Origin: Callorhinus ursinus
Taxonomy: Eukaryota > Chordata > Mammalia > Carnivora > Otariidae
Assembly: GCF_003265705.1 (NCBI RefSeq)
Contig: NW_020312966.1
Location: forward strand, 23,028,566 to 23,092,565
Direction: 5' to 3'
DNA length: 64,000 nt
Notes under the pieces: generated by a model
Seen by the model: only the letters and a program-made list of their open reading frames with translations
The model's database searches: none
What the model was told of the DNA's origin: nothing
Made by a program: the position numbers and the translations under genes
Shown: positions 1-12,719 of the stretch, piece after piece
Position numbering within the stretch: the stretch's first letter is position 1
Layout of the letters: the number at the start of each line of letters is the position of its first letter

Positions 1-2719
1 CACCCTCGTGACAGTCCTTTGGATTCTGCCCAGTGCAGTCACTATTGAAACCTTCACCTGACAAAACTTTCCCTGTGTTTTTAGATTCATAAAATGTTGT
101 TATCGAAAGAATGGAAATATTCCTACTATTGCCAGATGGCTCTCTCCTTGTTTTTTGTCATTGTTGTTGTTCCTGTTGTGTTTTTTGTTTCTGTTCTCAT
201 CATTTTCCTTTCTCCCCCTCTCTAATTTACCTCAGGGTGGAGCTGAACTCGATAGTTCCCCTACATGTATTAATGACATTTTAACCCTTTTTATTTCTAC
301 TAGCTATTATGCCTTTTATTCCTCCTCCAAAATAGATCCCCTTCTTAATTTCACTTCTGATCAATCCTCCCAATTCAATATGCCTCAGTCTCTGAAAGTG
401 TCTTTCTGATCTTTATTGTCTCTCCATAAAATGGGTATATTGTGATTTTTCTCTGCATGCCTCCATTTAGGTTCTTTTGTCACAATATTACTTTGCTATA
501 TTACCTCAATGCTAACAGAAGAAGAGATACATTATTGCTGTAATTCTCTTCTTAAACTACATAAAATATCAATTCTCCAGTTCATTCTTCCAAGGTACAG
601 TATACTCTTAATGAGCTGCCTGTGTTTCATTGGGAAGCAATGCTTTAAACTCTGTAGATTTGACCCACTTCTTGTTTCGAATTGTGCTGCGTTCCTTCCA
701 CTGTTTTCTCACATATTTTTCATTGCTGTGTCAGAACCAGTCCAAGCTTCTTGTTTTTTGGGGGTTGAAATGTAGCTCAGACTTGGAGATGTTCTCAGGA
801 ATAAAAATATCCTGCAGGTTAAGACACTTTGACTTCTGTAATTAGCTTTGTACTGTTTTTACATACATGTTGGAATCTTCAGGACCCCAAAAATAGCAGC
901 TTTTTTTTTTCCTATCCAGGATCTGAACAAATTGTGAAGTAGAAACAAGTAAGTGGCAGATGAAAGAACAGAATACTATATTTCCAAAAATCTAATACCT
1001 CATGGTCTGCAAGGCATTTTGCAATTTCAGAAATAATAAATGTAAGAAGTACGTCATTGTTGAAATGTGCTAGCACCTGTATTCCTGATAAGGGATAGGC
1101 TGTAGAGTGTGATTTCTGTCTTTTGGAAGGTGTCCCTACTCACAATGAATTACAGATGAAGACTCCCACGCCATCACAGGCAAGGCTGGCCAGGAGCACC
1201 GCCCCCACAGAAAGGAGGGTTGGTACAGCCCAGGCTAAGACTTGTGCCTTAAGAAGCAGAATACATCCGTGCCTTACTGGCAATTTATTCCTAGGAGCAT
1301 AATGCAGGCAGAGAAGGCTGGGCTATGCCAACCCATTTTCTCCTAATCTCAGCAATCAAATTCCTCATTGCCCCTCCTCCCCCAGCCCACGGCAAAGAAT
1401 GATTGAAGTGCAAAGAGAGGCCAGGAATGTTCCCGCAAGAGTTGCTCCTTCCTTATGGAAGAAAAGAAATCTGGAATGAGGCATGCATGGCCTCTCTGTC
1501 CCACCACACTCCGACCCTGCAAAAAAAAAAGAAAAAAGAAAGAAAGAAAAATCCTGTACTTTTTAATATAAACTGCCTCGAAAAAAATGTCAGCTACAAG
1601 GCATACACCAAACCAAACAAGCCTCTAAAAGAAATCTTGAGGTGGCAGCGACCAGAGATTATTATTTTGGGGCACCACTCTAACTCCCCATAGAAATGTG
1701 TGAGAGGCAGTTACTCTTTCCCCAACCAAAGGGGCAGGAATTACAAGCCTGTCCCTGATTATTATGCTCTTGCCACAATGCAGTCTTGGGCCCAACTCTT
1801 TATACAAACTTTCGTTTCCAGACAACCGCATGACATTTCACAATACTATTAAATTCTGTCTCATAGAGGACTACCACAATTTTACGGGCTGAGTAGCAAA
1901 AGTATAAGTTACTATACTAGTCCACAAAAAGAGCCATAAATGATTCGGCTACAGAAGACACAGGGAGAGCCAAACATCTTATGCAAAATTCCTCCATATT
2001 TTACATGTCTTTCTGCATTTCCATTTTCTCTTGGAAAAAAAAAAAAAAAACACCCTCTGGATTTGATAACCTTTCAATTGACTAAAACTACACTGTAGGA
2101 TGCATGTCATTTGGATTACACAATAAACAGCATCCCCTATAGATGTTAGAAACTCAAGTATATTAGAGACACTTTTTAGCATTTGGGGTTTGTTTCCCTG
2201 TTTTAGTGTGATCACAGACACACAGCCTCTTGAACATCCTCCTCTGTTCCAACAGGCTATAATTTTTCTTTCTGATGCTCAAATTCTAACAGCTTGGCCA
2301 CTCACAGGCTGCTTTTTCTGCTGGCCTCTTTGTCAAACACAACCCCAAACATCACGGAAAATATCTTTGCTTTCTTGCCAGAAGGTATTTCAGGTCCATA
2401 TTTATTTATTCTGCCTCAAGGTACGGCCATAGTTCTTCTCCCCGGAGTTCTGGTTGCCTTAGTAAATTGTATTAGTGCTCAAAAACTGGGGGGTCAAGAG
2501 TAGCATGAAACTAATTTCCACTGGGTGCTTGCCGTAGACAGAGAAACTCCAAAAAAATGATGGGGGGGAAATATTTCCTCTAGGGTAGGAGTTTACATTG
2601 ACATGTTCAAACTACCTCTATCTTCAGCTCGCCTCTTTATTTACCTTGCTCAAATATGAAAGCTTAATAATCCAATTTTTCTGGGTTTTTTTTTTTTGGA
2701 CTACCACCTCTTTCCCCAC
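1..2719. other. Unique non-coding stretch
   Basis: I see no gene and no repeat I can name. The sequence is AT-rich with a pyrimidine-rich patch near 150-230, an A/G-rich tract at about 1519-1552 and a 16-base poly-A at 2035-2050. The open reading frames here are under 100 codons, overlap on both strands and show no domain. Confidence 0.6.
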
Positions 2720-2734
2720 TTTGTCCACTGTTCT

Positions 2735-2930
2735 TATATTTTTTTTAAGATTTTATTTATTTATTTATTTGACAGAGAGAGAGACAGCACAAGCAGGGGG
2801 AGGGGCAGAGGCAGAGGGAGAAGCAGACTCAGCGCTGAGCAGAGAACCTGAAGTGGGGCTTGATCCCAGCACTGCGGGCACATGACCTGAGCCAAAGGCT
2901 GACGCTTAACGGACTGACCACCCAGGCACC
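2735..2930 (-). mobile_element. Can-SINE (SINEC), full length, antisense
   Basis: tRNA-derived carnivore SINE, non-coding, mobilised by L1 proteins. On the + strand it starts with its T-rich tail (TTTATTTATTTATTTG), continues through a GA-rich body and ends in the reversed head CCCAGGCACC. An imperfect 15-bp target duplication flanks it: TTTGTCCACTGTTCT at 2720-2734 and TTTGTCCACTATTCT at 2931-2945. The single mismatch suggests moderate age. Confidence 0.95.
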
Positions 2931-2945
2931 TTTGTCCACTATTCT

Positions 2946-5900
2946 AAACGTGCATTCTATATACTGTGTCACACCAAGCCCTCTTCCCATTACCAAGTAT
3001 ACATTTTCCCACCTTCTTCATTGACTCAGCCAGTGCATCCGGGAGTTGACTCCACAGTGTACAGGTCAAGGTGATTCTGTCTAGAAATGATAGCCCACCC
3101 CAGATAATTTGAAAGCAAATTACTAACTATGCACTTAATAAAAGCAAGGATGTGTGCAATACAGTACAGCACCAGCCCTCAAAGTTCTCTCTTTAAGCTC
3201 TACTGTCTTTCCCTTCCTTTTCTGCTTCTTTTATTACTTTGTCATTGGCATTTCGGGGGTTGATGTTAGTCCATTAACAATTCCATATTTACCTTTTATT
3301 TAGATATCTGCCATTTTCATTACAAGTAATTTCAGGAAAGTTGTCTTTAAAACTGCTGAAATAGAACCTGACTTACCAGGAAAGATACCCACACATTCTG
3401 AATTACAGCATCAGATAAAGAAGTATGATGCTCCCTCTGCAGTAAACACAGATATCGCTGAAAGCTAATTAATTCAAGTAACTGGAATATACTCGGAAGA
3501 ATCATAGCACCTCCAGGCCAGAATATATTACTGTAAGGGAAGCAATTTTCACGCACATTTCAAAACAGAAGTACGTGGACACAAGCATCCCCTCGATGTG
3601 GAAATGGGTCAAAGTTATGAGTTGGGGCTGAAAGGAAGCGTTTCCTGTCAGGTATGTTTTCTGACATGTGCTTATTACAGAGCAAAGTTGATTGGCTTTT
3701 GTGATCTCTCTTTTCTGAAATGCGAGAGCCCTCCATTTCAGGGAGTGGCACATCCTCCTCCCATTCAGCAAAACCGCTCCTAATAAGGTTTGTATGTAGG
3801 AAGGCTCCATACGCTTCAGGAGGCACTCTAAACCTCTAATCCTTGCTACTTTGAGTAAAAGGTAGAGTATTAGGGATTTGAGGCTCCTGCCACTGAGTTT
3901 TGGGGAAACCCGTTTGCTGCGTGTGACAGGCATGTGTCCACCCTGACTGTATTTCAGAGTGATCTCTCTGCTTAAGTGGGGCTAGGTGTTACAGTCAGCC
4001 TACCAGGTAAAGATCGGGTATAATCTAAATGACCCTTCTAAAATTCCCGTAAACATGCTTACCTTGTCAGGACACAAGACCTTGGACTCTTAAAATTAAG
4101 AATATGATTGACGGTTTCTCTCTGCATTTTGGATTTTTCCTCTTTTCCTTCAGAAAGTGGAGACCAAGAGATAGAGTTTGAAGATGGGAAAACAAAAGAA
4201 TACAAAAAAGGGATGTTCCTCCTATTTAGGTGAATGCAATTAGGTTAAAAGTTCGTACAAGGCCATTCAAAAATATAGTCCAGATATTTGACAAGACGTT
4301 CACCGATCACTTTCTAGGTTCTGGGGATATACACCGCTAATAAGCCAAACAAGTGAACCTTACATTCTATAATGGTAGTTACACTTCAGGGATTCCTAGT
4401 TTTATTGAAGGAGGGTTGTTCGGGTTCCTTTTCCCCATGACTTTTTTTTTTTTTTTTTTAATCTAATCGCTAGCTTGTTTCAGAAAGGAGATGAGGTAGA
4501 AATACTGTTATTCTGCTGTCTTTAAGAAGTCACCGTGTTGGGTTGGTTTCATTTTGTTCTGTTTGAATGCAATGCCATGATGAGTGGATTAGAAAGCAGC
4601 CTCGTTTATCTGGGTCAAAATAGCAGACAGTATTCATTGCACATTGTAGGGCTTCATGTATGCTTGCTGACTCACTGAACCAAAACACCCACACTACACC
4701 TAAACACACCCCCGCATACAAGCACACAATATCTAGGGCAAATAACAGGAACTTAATGTAAATTTACGGACGTGATAAAATTAGTCTATTGTCTCTTGAC
4801 TAAATTTTTGTATTAAAACCTATAACCTTTTCCCACAGTTTCTAATGTCTATCCAGGTTGTCAAATCATAGAAAAGAATTATCACCAAGGTTTTTGTTAA
4901 TAGAGTACCAGTCCTCATGGTCGCTGTTCTCTCTTCTCTACTGCAAAAAAAATAAATAAATAAAATAAAAAAGAGATCCTATATTTTTACTATCAGAATT
5001 CCTCTAATGCATCATCATTTCTAAAATTGCTCTGAGACCTATTTTCCGGCTAGAGAACCTAGCAGCTCCCTGTGAATAAGATAGCAACTGTCATTCATTG
5101 TATTCTCTGAGGCTAACTACATATGCCCTTCTTTATCAGAATAGTAGCCATTTCTGCTGTAAAATTCTTATGGTCCTTGTCCATTTCTGCCCAGATTGTT
5201 TTTGACAGCAGTATGAGCCCTGCCTCTGCCACCTTCTACGATTTCACTGCACCCAAAGTTTGAATTACCATGCGATGCAAGCACAAGCCCATATTTCTTG
5301 CATAATTGCCTTTGATTCAGTAAACTGTGGGATAGGTAAGACCATCATAGCTCATAAAGAATATTTAGGACTCCTACTGAGATAAAACATTTCTGATAAG
5401 AACATATTTTGCATTCTCTCCACTTAGACCATGAATTACTACTGAATACGCTCCGTGTTACTAAAGTAATTGATTTACAAAATAGCTTCTGTGTAGCACA
5501 TACAAACCCACTCTTTTGCCAAATATGAAAGATTTTCAAATGCAACAGTTTGGTAGAGCAGAGAGCCTGCTGAGCTGAAAAGTAAATACAGCTATCTGAT
5601 TAATTGATTCTGACCTCATAAATATTACACTTTGGGGGCTCTAATGGAACTTCCTAAGGGTAAATTGTACGGTTCACCTCATTCATTTATATCTCTGGCT
5701 GACAGATGTACATTACAAAATGTCACTGAATATGGTGGCAATAAATGAGGTATAACATTAGCATCTTGATTCTGTGGTGGAATTTTTATGGAACGCTTTT
5801 GTTAAATGATTCCAACAGTAGTAAAAATATTGCAATATTATTCACTATAAGTCGTCCTTTCTATTTTAATCAGTCCCTCAGCATTCCCATTGATCTCTTT

Positions 5901-7149
5901 CCTTATAATTAAAATGTCTGCACTTATAAAACAGGGGGTCTCTCTTATACTGTGTGCTACCTCTCCCCCATAACGAGCAATTGCTGACTATTGCTCGCAA
6001 GAAGTTTTGGGCATTCCAGTTGTGGTGCAACTGGTAGTATTTATTTAACCATGTAAATAATTTGATGCAAAATTTTAAGCAAGATGAGGCAAGACTCAAG
6101 AAATATATCACACATTGACAGTATTGCTTAGAATTTAAAATTTTAATCTCCTGATTATGAAGAAGCTATCCTTTCATTTAAAGAAACATTTATAAATGCG
6201 AAGACTAGATGACTAAAGAAAAAAAAATTTTACACAATTATATAACATATTTTAACATAATAGTATATTTTGTTATTGTATGAACATCTCGCTGAGAAAA
6301 ATGTATTTTACATATGCTGTGAGCCTATAAAGCATGCAAATTTCAGTGAACATTAATCTTGCCAATGAAAGGATGATTATTTTAAAGACAACTTAGCTTC
6401 AGGAAAAGGATAAAAAGGGAACTAACATATCTGCCAAATGGAGCAATTTAATAATGTACTTGATTGAGGTGCCATTATTCTTGTTTGTTTTGGGTTCCTG
6501 GAACTCAGGGAAATAAAAGAAAATTCACTTTCCAAAAGTTAAATTTAAAAAGACATTCAGTTCTTTTCATGAGTAAAAGATTTGTGGATTCGGATATTAT
6601 AGATAAAATTTCCCACTGGTAACACGGTTACCACCATTCTTATAAAGCCTCCATTTTCTTCATTTTGCTATAATCACGTATGTATTGATATGCCATTATT
6701 TTTATAGATCTGGAAGGAAGACATATTTGACCTTATTCTTCAAGTTGGAGGCATGAATATAGGAAAGCTACAAAGCTTGGTTATGGTTTAAGGAAAGCGA
6801 CAGTCAAGCTGGTTATCATCAAACCTCAGAATTGAATTCAGTCAGATTGGATGGGTTCAGTCTGTCCTTTTATGTTAACGGAAGCCCAGCTAAGTAAGTC
6901 ACTGCAACCCTCTGAAAAACATACAAGTCGAAATGCAGATAATTTCTAGCAGTATCGTTAGTGGATTTACATTTACGCTTCCCAGGTAAAAAGAAATAGA
7001 AAGGCACGTGGTGTTGTCCACCGTAGAAAGAACCACATTCATTAGAAATACAAATAAATTGGCAGTGAAGTATCCAGACCCTGCTGGTGTAAAGGATTAG
7101 GAAGTAATTAAAATTTACGCTATGGGTATATTTCCAGACTTCCTAAATT
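2946..7149. other. Repeat-poor unique stretch
   Basis: About 4.2 kb with little recognisable repeat. A poly-T run lies near 4442-4460 and an (AAAT)-rich tract at 4945-4972. A short patch at 4288-4380 resembles the start of the long ancient repeat seen at 12.7 kb. 3380-3640 and 5580-6400 have the mixed composition often seen in conserved non-coding DNA, including an octamer ATGCAAAT near 6334. That is only a suggestion without a multi-species alignment. Confidence 0.5.
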
Positions 7150-7380
7150 AACTTTTACACATCCTTCAGATCTCCACGTCTGACCCTAATGCAGGGAAAT
7201 CTTCCTTGATCCTCTTTTCTCTGTATGTTATTGTTACTTTCTTTTTTATCCCATTACGCTTTTACATTCACGGGTGAGACTTTGATTAAGATCCACCTTT
7301 CTCACTAGACAGTCAGGCTATGAAAGAAGGAACTAAACATGTTTATTGTATTCCCAGAGTGCTGGGCTAATCTCCTGAAA
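7150..7380 (+). repeat. L2 LINE 3' end relic
   Basis: Diverged but recognisable order of L2 3'-end features: a CATCCTTCAGATCTCC-type segment, then AAATCTTCCTTGATCC, then a CTCACTAGACAGTCAGGCTATG segment equivalent to the L2 'actagactgtgagc' region, then a stretch like 'tattcccagagtgctggg'. Ancient and inactive. Confidence 0.6.
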
Positions 7381-7569
7381 TTTTAATTTTATATTACATT
7401 TAAGTAAAACTTCTGATTTTCCTCAGATATTTGTGATATAAATTCTGTGCTCTATAATTATATTAGGTTTTAATTTGCTAGACGTAGCTCCAATATTCCT
7501 ATTCCCTATAAATGTTCATTATCAGGTGGGAAATAATAGCATTAGATGTCAGAAATTTTTATTTTTCAT

Positions 7570-7775
7570 TTTTATTTCCTTTAAGATTTTGTTTATTTTT
7601 TTGTTTATTTATTTATTTGAGAGAGATTATGCAAGGGGCAGGGAAGGAGGGAGAGGGACAAGCAGACTCAGCACTGAGCACGGAGTCCAACCCGGGGCTC
7701 CATCTCATGACCCTAAAATCATGACCTGAGCTGAAATCAAGGGTCACTTAGTCAACTGAGCCACCCAGGTGCCCC
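7570..7775 (-). mobile_element. Can-SINE (SINEC), antisense
   Basis: The + strand shows the T-rich tail (TTATTTATTTATTTGAGAG), a GA-rich body and the reversed tRNA-like head ending GCCACCCAGGTGCCCC. The target duplication begins AGAAATTTTTATTTTT at 7551 and at 7776, about 19 bp with one mismatch. The body differs from the youngest copies in the window, so this is an intermediate-age insertion. Confidence 0.95.
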
Positions 7776-7794
7776 AGAAATTTTTATTTTTTAT

Positions 7795-9013
7795 GGCATT
7801 CCATTACACCAATATGTTCACATCCCTTTACAATCCTTTGATCTCTCCTATAGCATATAAACATTATGTTTGTTATTGTTTAAGAAATGGATTTTATATT
7901 TTTATTTCATTCCTCTTAAAGCTTTTAGGTAAAAAGCACAATTGGTTTTTTGATAAAAATCAGCAACTTGATCATTTGGCAAACTGACTTTCAATAAATT
8001 GATTTAAGGCAAATTAACCTGCTTCTCATTTCTAGTATCACTCACAAATCCTCGCAAAGTAAGTGCGTTTGGTTTTATTTTGACTTGTAATCTGTAAAGT
8101 TCTATACAAACAGTAGTTTTTATAACATAGGAAAGGTTCTTGTAAAGCTCCTTTAGATAGATAGAGGCTGAGTCACTTCAAAAGGACCTGTTAACCGTTC
8201 TCAGTCGTTCTTTCTTCCTTTGAAAAGAAGACACCAACAACTCCCAGGGTCTGACTCCGGAATTTGGGAGGGATTGTCATGTAGATGCAGGCCTTTTGTA
8301 AATTGTGGAGTACTATAAAAATACAAGGCAGTCACAAAGCAGCTCAAGCTAAAGGGTCATTTCATATGACCCATCTATCTTTGCAAAAATTTTCCACACT
8401 CGAGTTAACGTTATCCGGAAGTCTGAATGGCACATTCATTCTTGAGGGCTTTTGGAGCTAATCCACCAGAGGTCCAAGGTTATAGCAGTTTCATGGGTAT
8501 TTCCAGGGCATTTGTCAAATACCTTTTTTTTTTTTTTTTTTTAAGAAAAGCAAACATAGTATTTCTTTCTTTCTGGAATTCCTCTAGGATTGTAATCCAC
8601 AGAGGGTTTGCACTGCAAACCAGGACCAGCTGATTTGAAGTCAGGAGGAATCAATTTGTCAAGCATTAGGAAAAGTGTCTAGAGCCTTCACTAAAGGAGC
8701 AGAGCTCAAGGGGGCGGGGAGAAAAGAAGGGTGTTTTTTTTCTTCTACATTCCTGTTTTTTTAACACTCACAAGGAGGAGAGAAAGCATCTGGGGATTCC
8801 TCTCCTTCATAAACTCGCAGACACCTTTCTTGCTCTTTCTTAGGGCTCTTAACGTATAGGTCTAGAGATGTGAGTTTAAACAGCAAGGTATCAGTTCTTT
8901 TCTTACCTCAAAATTTGCCAGTGAAATAAGAGATGTCCCAACTCCTGGATCTATGTAGGTGGATGTCAATGGTGGCCTCATGGCAGAATGACTAGAAAAG
9001 CATCAGTGTAGTC
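7795..9013. other. Unique stretch
   Basis: No gene or named repeat. It contains a poly-T run of about 20 at 8523-8542 and a short purine-rich stretch near 8700-8790. Confidence 0.5.
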
Positions 9014-9155
9014 CATTTTGTCCCCGTTTTGCAGACGAAAACAACTGGAGCGTAGTGAGCCTCAGAAGTTGGTCAGTGGTTGAACAGCTAGTAAACCTTG
9101 GAGCTGGGAATCAGCCCTGGGGCTCTGTGGTTTAGAAAGCTGTGCCCTAACTCAT
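9014..9155 (-). repeat. MIR SINE relic, antisense
   Basis: Reads in the order of a reversed MIR: a 'cattttgtccccgttttgcag' segment (normally 'ccccattttacagatgag'), a 'cagctagtaa' segment, 'gctgggaatcagccc', then 'ggctctgtgg'. The tRNA-derived end is on the right. Confidence 0.7.
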
Positions 9156-9614
9156 TGTACGAGTTAGGTGGCTGGTACCCTTCCCACAAATGCTTTCCTC
9201 TTCAAAACCAATAAATCATTTCTCAACCATTCATTCACATGTAACTTAATGCAAAATACTTCCAAATTTTTCTCTTCTTTTTAACTGCTGCTCATAAAAG
9301 ATAAAATTTACGCTTCCTTTCAATACAAAGACACAATACAAAGAGATCTACTCTAAAATCAAATGTCAGTGACAAAACTGATTCATGATTTATGAAAGCC
9401 AGAAACCCTCCAGCTCCATGTTTTGATTCCCACGGTGACCTATGAAGTCCGTTGCAAGGGGAAGCAAGAAACTTGAAAGGAGAATGGTCTTGCATCTTAA
9501 TGGCAAGATTGAGCTCTACCTCCACTCCCCCACCCCGCAAAGTTCTGCATTCGACAAGACCGCTTTGCCTAATTGCTGAGGCTCCACACCCCATTTCTGG
9601 AGCCCCTAACACTC

Positions 9615-9785
9615 TGAGCTACTTCCTGTGCCCTTGGGCCCCTGGTTCGTCAGATATAAAATGAAAACAATAATATTACATAATCTTTAGGGTTGCTATA
9701 AGGATTAAATGTGATGACAGAATAGTGACTGGCATTTAGGAAAAGCCAAGATACAAGCTACGGCTATTATTGTCATTATTATTAA
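9615..9785 (+). repeat. MIR SINE relic
   Basis: Sense MIR features in order: TGAGCTACTTCCTGTGCCCT, then TCGTCAGATATAAAATG (MIR 'tcatctgtaaaatg'), then GGGTTGCTATAAGGATTAAA and a 3' part rich in TTATTGTCATTATTATTA. Ancient, diverged. Confidence 0.75.
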
Positions 9786-9909
9786 CCTAATTATAACCAA
9801 TCAAGAAAGAGAAGGAAGATGAGACCAAATGAAAGGATGAGAAAGAAATCCATGTGTTTTTGTAGATATCTAAGAGACAGAAGCTAACAGAGAACACTCG
9901 GTTGGTAAG

Positions 9910-10230
9910 GTGTTGCCCTTTTCCAGTCTCATGCCTGCCAATCTCTTCCTTGATCCCTCTGCTCTAGACATACTGGTCTACCTGCCACTTCCTAATATAC
10001 CTTTCTTTCGAATACTCTAACCTTCTGCACATTCCATTCCTTCTCTTTAGAACAATGTAATTGTCCATCTTATAATTCTTTGCACAATTACTGATGGGCT
10101 TCACAAAGTTCATACAGAAGTATAGTTATGCTTGCACACATTTTTACTCTACCAGATTGCACCTTCCTTAGAGAAAGAGGGTCTTATTGGCTTTTGTATC
10201 CTCTATGGCCTCTGCACATGTTTATAGAAT
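9910..10230 (+). repeat. L2 LINE 3' end relic
   Basis: The sequence follows the L2 3' UTR order: a pyrimidine-rich segment with CTCTGCTCTAGACATACTGG, CTTCTGCACATTCCATTCC, then TTGCACCTTCCTTAGAGAAA GAGGG and TTGTATCCTCTATGGCC. Ancient. Confidence 0.7.
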
Positions 10231-10353
10231 TAAATCAAATTTCCACGATTTTTATTTTTCTTTTGTGGGGAAGCAGCTAACTGATCTATCATGGTTTTCT
10301 AAAACTCCTCTTAAAGTTAAAAATAAATATAACCTTTTTGTACTCTTTTACCT

Positions 10354-10355
<2 letters not shown>

Positions 10356-10384
<29 letters not shown>
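10356..10384. repeat. Poly-T run, about 29 bases
   Basis: Longest uninterrupted mononucleotide run in the window. No L1 or SINE body adjoins it on either side, so it could be an isolated simple repeat or the tail of a retro-insertion truncated to almost nothing. I find no convincing target duplication. Confidence 0.9.
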
Positions 10385-10386
<2 letters not shown>

Positions 10387-10914
10387 CAATAGAGTTGCTT
10401 CAGAATACGACTGAACTTAGTGCTATGATGGAAAACTCAGTTCTCAACCCTAAATGTATTTTCAAATCACACAGAATCCTACGCCCAGTACATACCTCAG
10501 AGGAAATAAATCAGAATCTATTTTGGTATATGCTTGGAGGGGGTGGAGGATGGGCAGACACCGATATTTTTTTGTTTTTAAGATCCACAGGTCATTTCAA
10601 TGTTAAGCCAGAGATGAATCACTGGTTTAAGTCTGCAATCTTATACTTTGATGAGAAACAGTCACCAAGCACTGTCAATCTGTATTTCAGATCATGGGAA
10701 AGCCAACTTGTTTAACTTTACCCAAAGAATGACTTGAAGCCTATCCCATTAGAGTAGGGCAAAGTGGTAGAACCAATAGCCAGGACACTGATGTGATTAA
10801 TAATTTGTAAGTTTTGTGGTCAATGACACATTTCCCCCAGACATAGAGATTATCACTGAAAGCAGAGTAAGCAACTTGAGGGATAGATCCCTTTTAGCCA
10901 AACGATGATTAATA

Positions 10915-11090
10915 GTGGGGTAGAAAGAGTTCAGCTTTGAGGTCAGACAGAAGAGAATTTGAATTCTAAGCCTTCCATTTATTTACTATGGGCAAGTCTC
11001 TTTGCCTATATAAACCTCATTTTTCTCACATATAAAATGAGAATACTACTACTGACCTTAAAGAGTGGCTGTGATAATTAAGGGAAGAAA
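10915..11090 (+). repeat. MIR SINE relic
   Basis: Sense MIR: 'aaagagttcagctttgaggt' head region, the central TACTATGGGCAAGTCTCTTT, CACATATAAAATGAGAATAC, then GAGTGGCTGTGATAATTAAG. Typical mammalian-wide relic. Confidence 0.8.
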
Positions 11091-12340
11091 TATAATTTGG
11101 CTGACAAGTCCTAGCACGCCAATTTCCTAAAACTCTGGCCTTGTCCTCCAAAAATTATCTTCCCTCAAATCCAAACCATAGTAGAGGATTCTTAAGAAAT
11201 ACATTTACTCAGGGCCACGGTGAAATCACACTGACCTTATCCTATACAGGCAACAAATCATGGCTTGCTATTTGTGAGTTTCATCCTTGAATTCCAGTTA
11301 TATCTGTTGGCCAGAAACTCCTTTGTTTATAGGCTGCCCTTTAAAAGACACAGAATTACTCATGTCCTTAAAAATCCTGGACTCGCATCAGCGAGAAACT
11401 TTGAGATTCACTCCTTCCCACCCGCACACCCGTCTTTACTTTCAGTCTTTCATCCCCTTCAACATGACACTGCTGGCAGGATGCCTGGCAGGAAACTCAT
11501 AACCCACACAGTTAGCTTACCTCAAGAGTAGTAGACAGGCTTATTTAACCCAGAAGGTACCAAGAAATAATAGCCTGGAAATGGAGACTGGACTGAGCTA
11601 ATGCGCAGGCAGCCTGGAGAACTATCATTTATAGAAGGGTGTGCAGCATTTGAGCAGAGATTAGCTCACTCTGAAGGCAATGAGCCAGAAGCCAAGTTTC
11701 AGTGTTAATTATAAGATAACTGGTATGTCTCTGCTATACATATTCAAGGGAATTTGGTCAGCCAAAGACATGTATATCCATCTTGCTCCCACGCAAGCCG
11801 CCATGAGCAAATTTGTGACTCAAACAAAGGTAATGTAATATATTCAGCTATACTTTCAATCCCTTCCCACTAAGTTCCCCCCAAAGAGAAAATCATAAAA
11901 TGTTATCAGCTTTACGTAAGTTTGAAACCTTAATTATCTCCAATCTAAAACAATTATTTTGGTATGAGTACATGTGAATGTACTTTGAAGAAAGTTAGGG
12001 AGAAATCAGGTTCTTTCTCAAACATTCCGCTCCAATGACTTACTCCTGCTGCCCAGTTTAACACATCTGTAACAGAAAATGAGAAAATTAAGAAATCTGA
12101 GTGAGAGAGAATTGAAGAAAAACGAGAGAACCTGGTGTTACCCTCAGGCTGCCTTTTTCAAGTCTTTTTATGTCAAAGATGTGCATTCACTCTAGAGCTG
12201 GAAAGGAAGAATTACGACGGAAATCTTACTTTGTTAGTTTAACAGGCAAAACCAGTGTCTAGTAACAAGCACAATCACACTTGACCCATTGCTTTTATTC
12301 TCCTTCCTCATTAAACATTAGCCTGGTACAGTGATTGAGG
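11091..12340. other. Unique stretch
   Basis: I see no gene and no repeat I can name. Reading frames at 11265-11531 are short and domain-free. Confidence 0.5.
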
Positions 12341-12344
<4 letters not shown>

Positions 12345-12377
<33 letters not shown>

Positions 12378-12384
12378 TATTATT
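12345..12384. repeat. (TTA)n microsatellite
   Basis: About 13 units of TTA/ATT with one interruption (ACT near 12373). On the minus strand it reads as a run of asparagine codons, which explains a spurious open frame over this spot. Confidence 0.95.
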
Positions 12385-12719
12385 TCGTGTTGTTCCTAAA
12401 TAGTTCCTTGGGGAGTAGTGAAGCAATGTTGGAGGCACAACACCTTGAAGCGAGACTGTCCTCTCCTGAACCAAGGCGGGGGGTGGGGTGGGGAGGGGGC
12501 TGGCTGCCACAGGGCTAGGGAGAGACAGGGATGGGAAGAGGAGGGCATGTCATTTTGCCCCTTCTACTGTTAACTACAGTTGACTATCATTTTTCTAAAG
12601 CAGACACCTCTTTATTCAGTAACTTCCGTGGGCCTAAAATGAATCATAATCCATAAATATATGACAGTTTTCAGCTGTGAGTTGTAATTGCAAGAAGAGA
12701 TGGAGGAGAGCCACTTATT

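Noticed and set aside
3502..3933. 143-codon open frame on the minus strand in a repeat-poor region
   Set aside because: No domain recognised; overlaps other frames; no exon signals that I can defend.
12295..12510. Frame with a run of asparagines, reminiscent of a poly-N protein
   Set aside because: The run is translation of the (TTA)n microsatellite on the minus strand.
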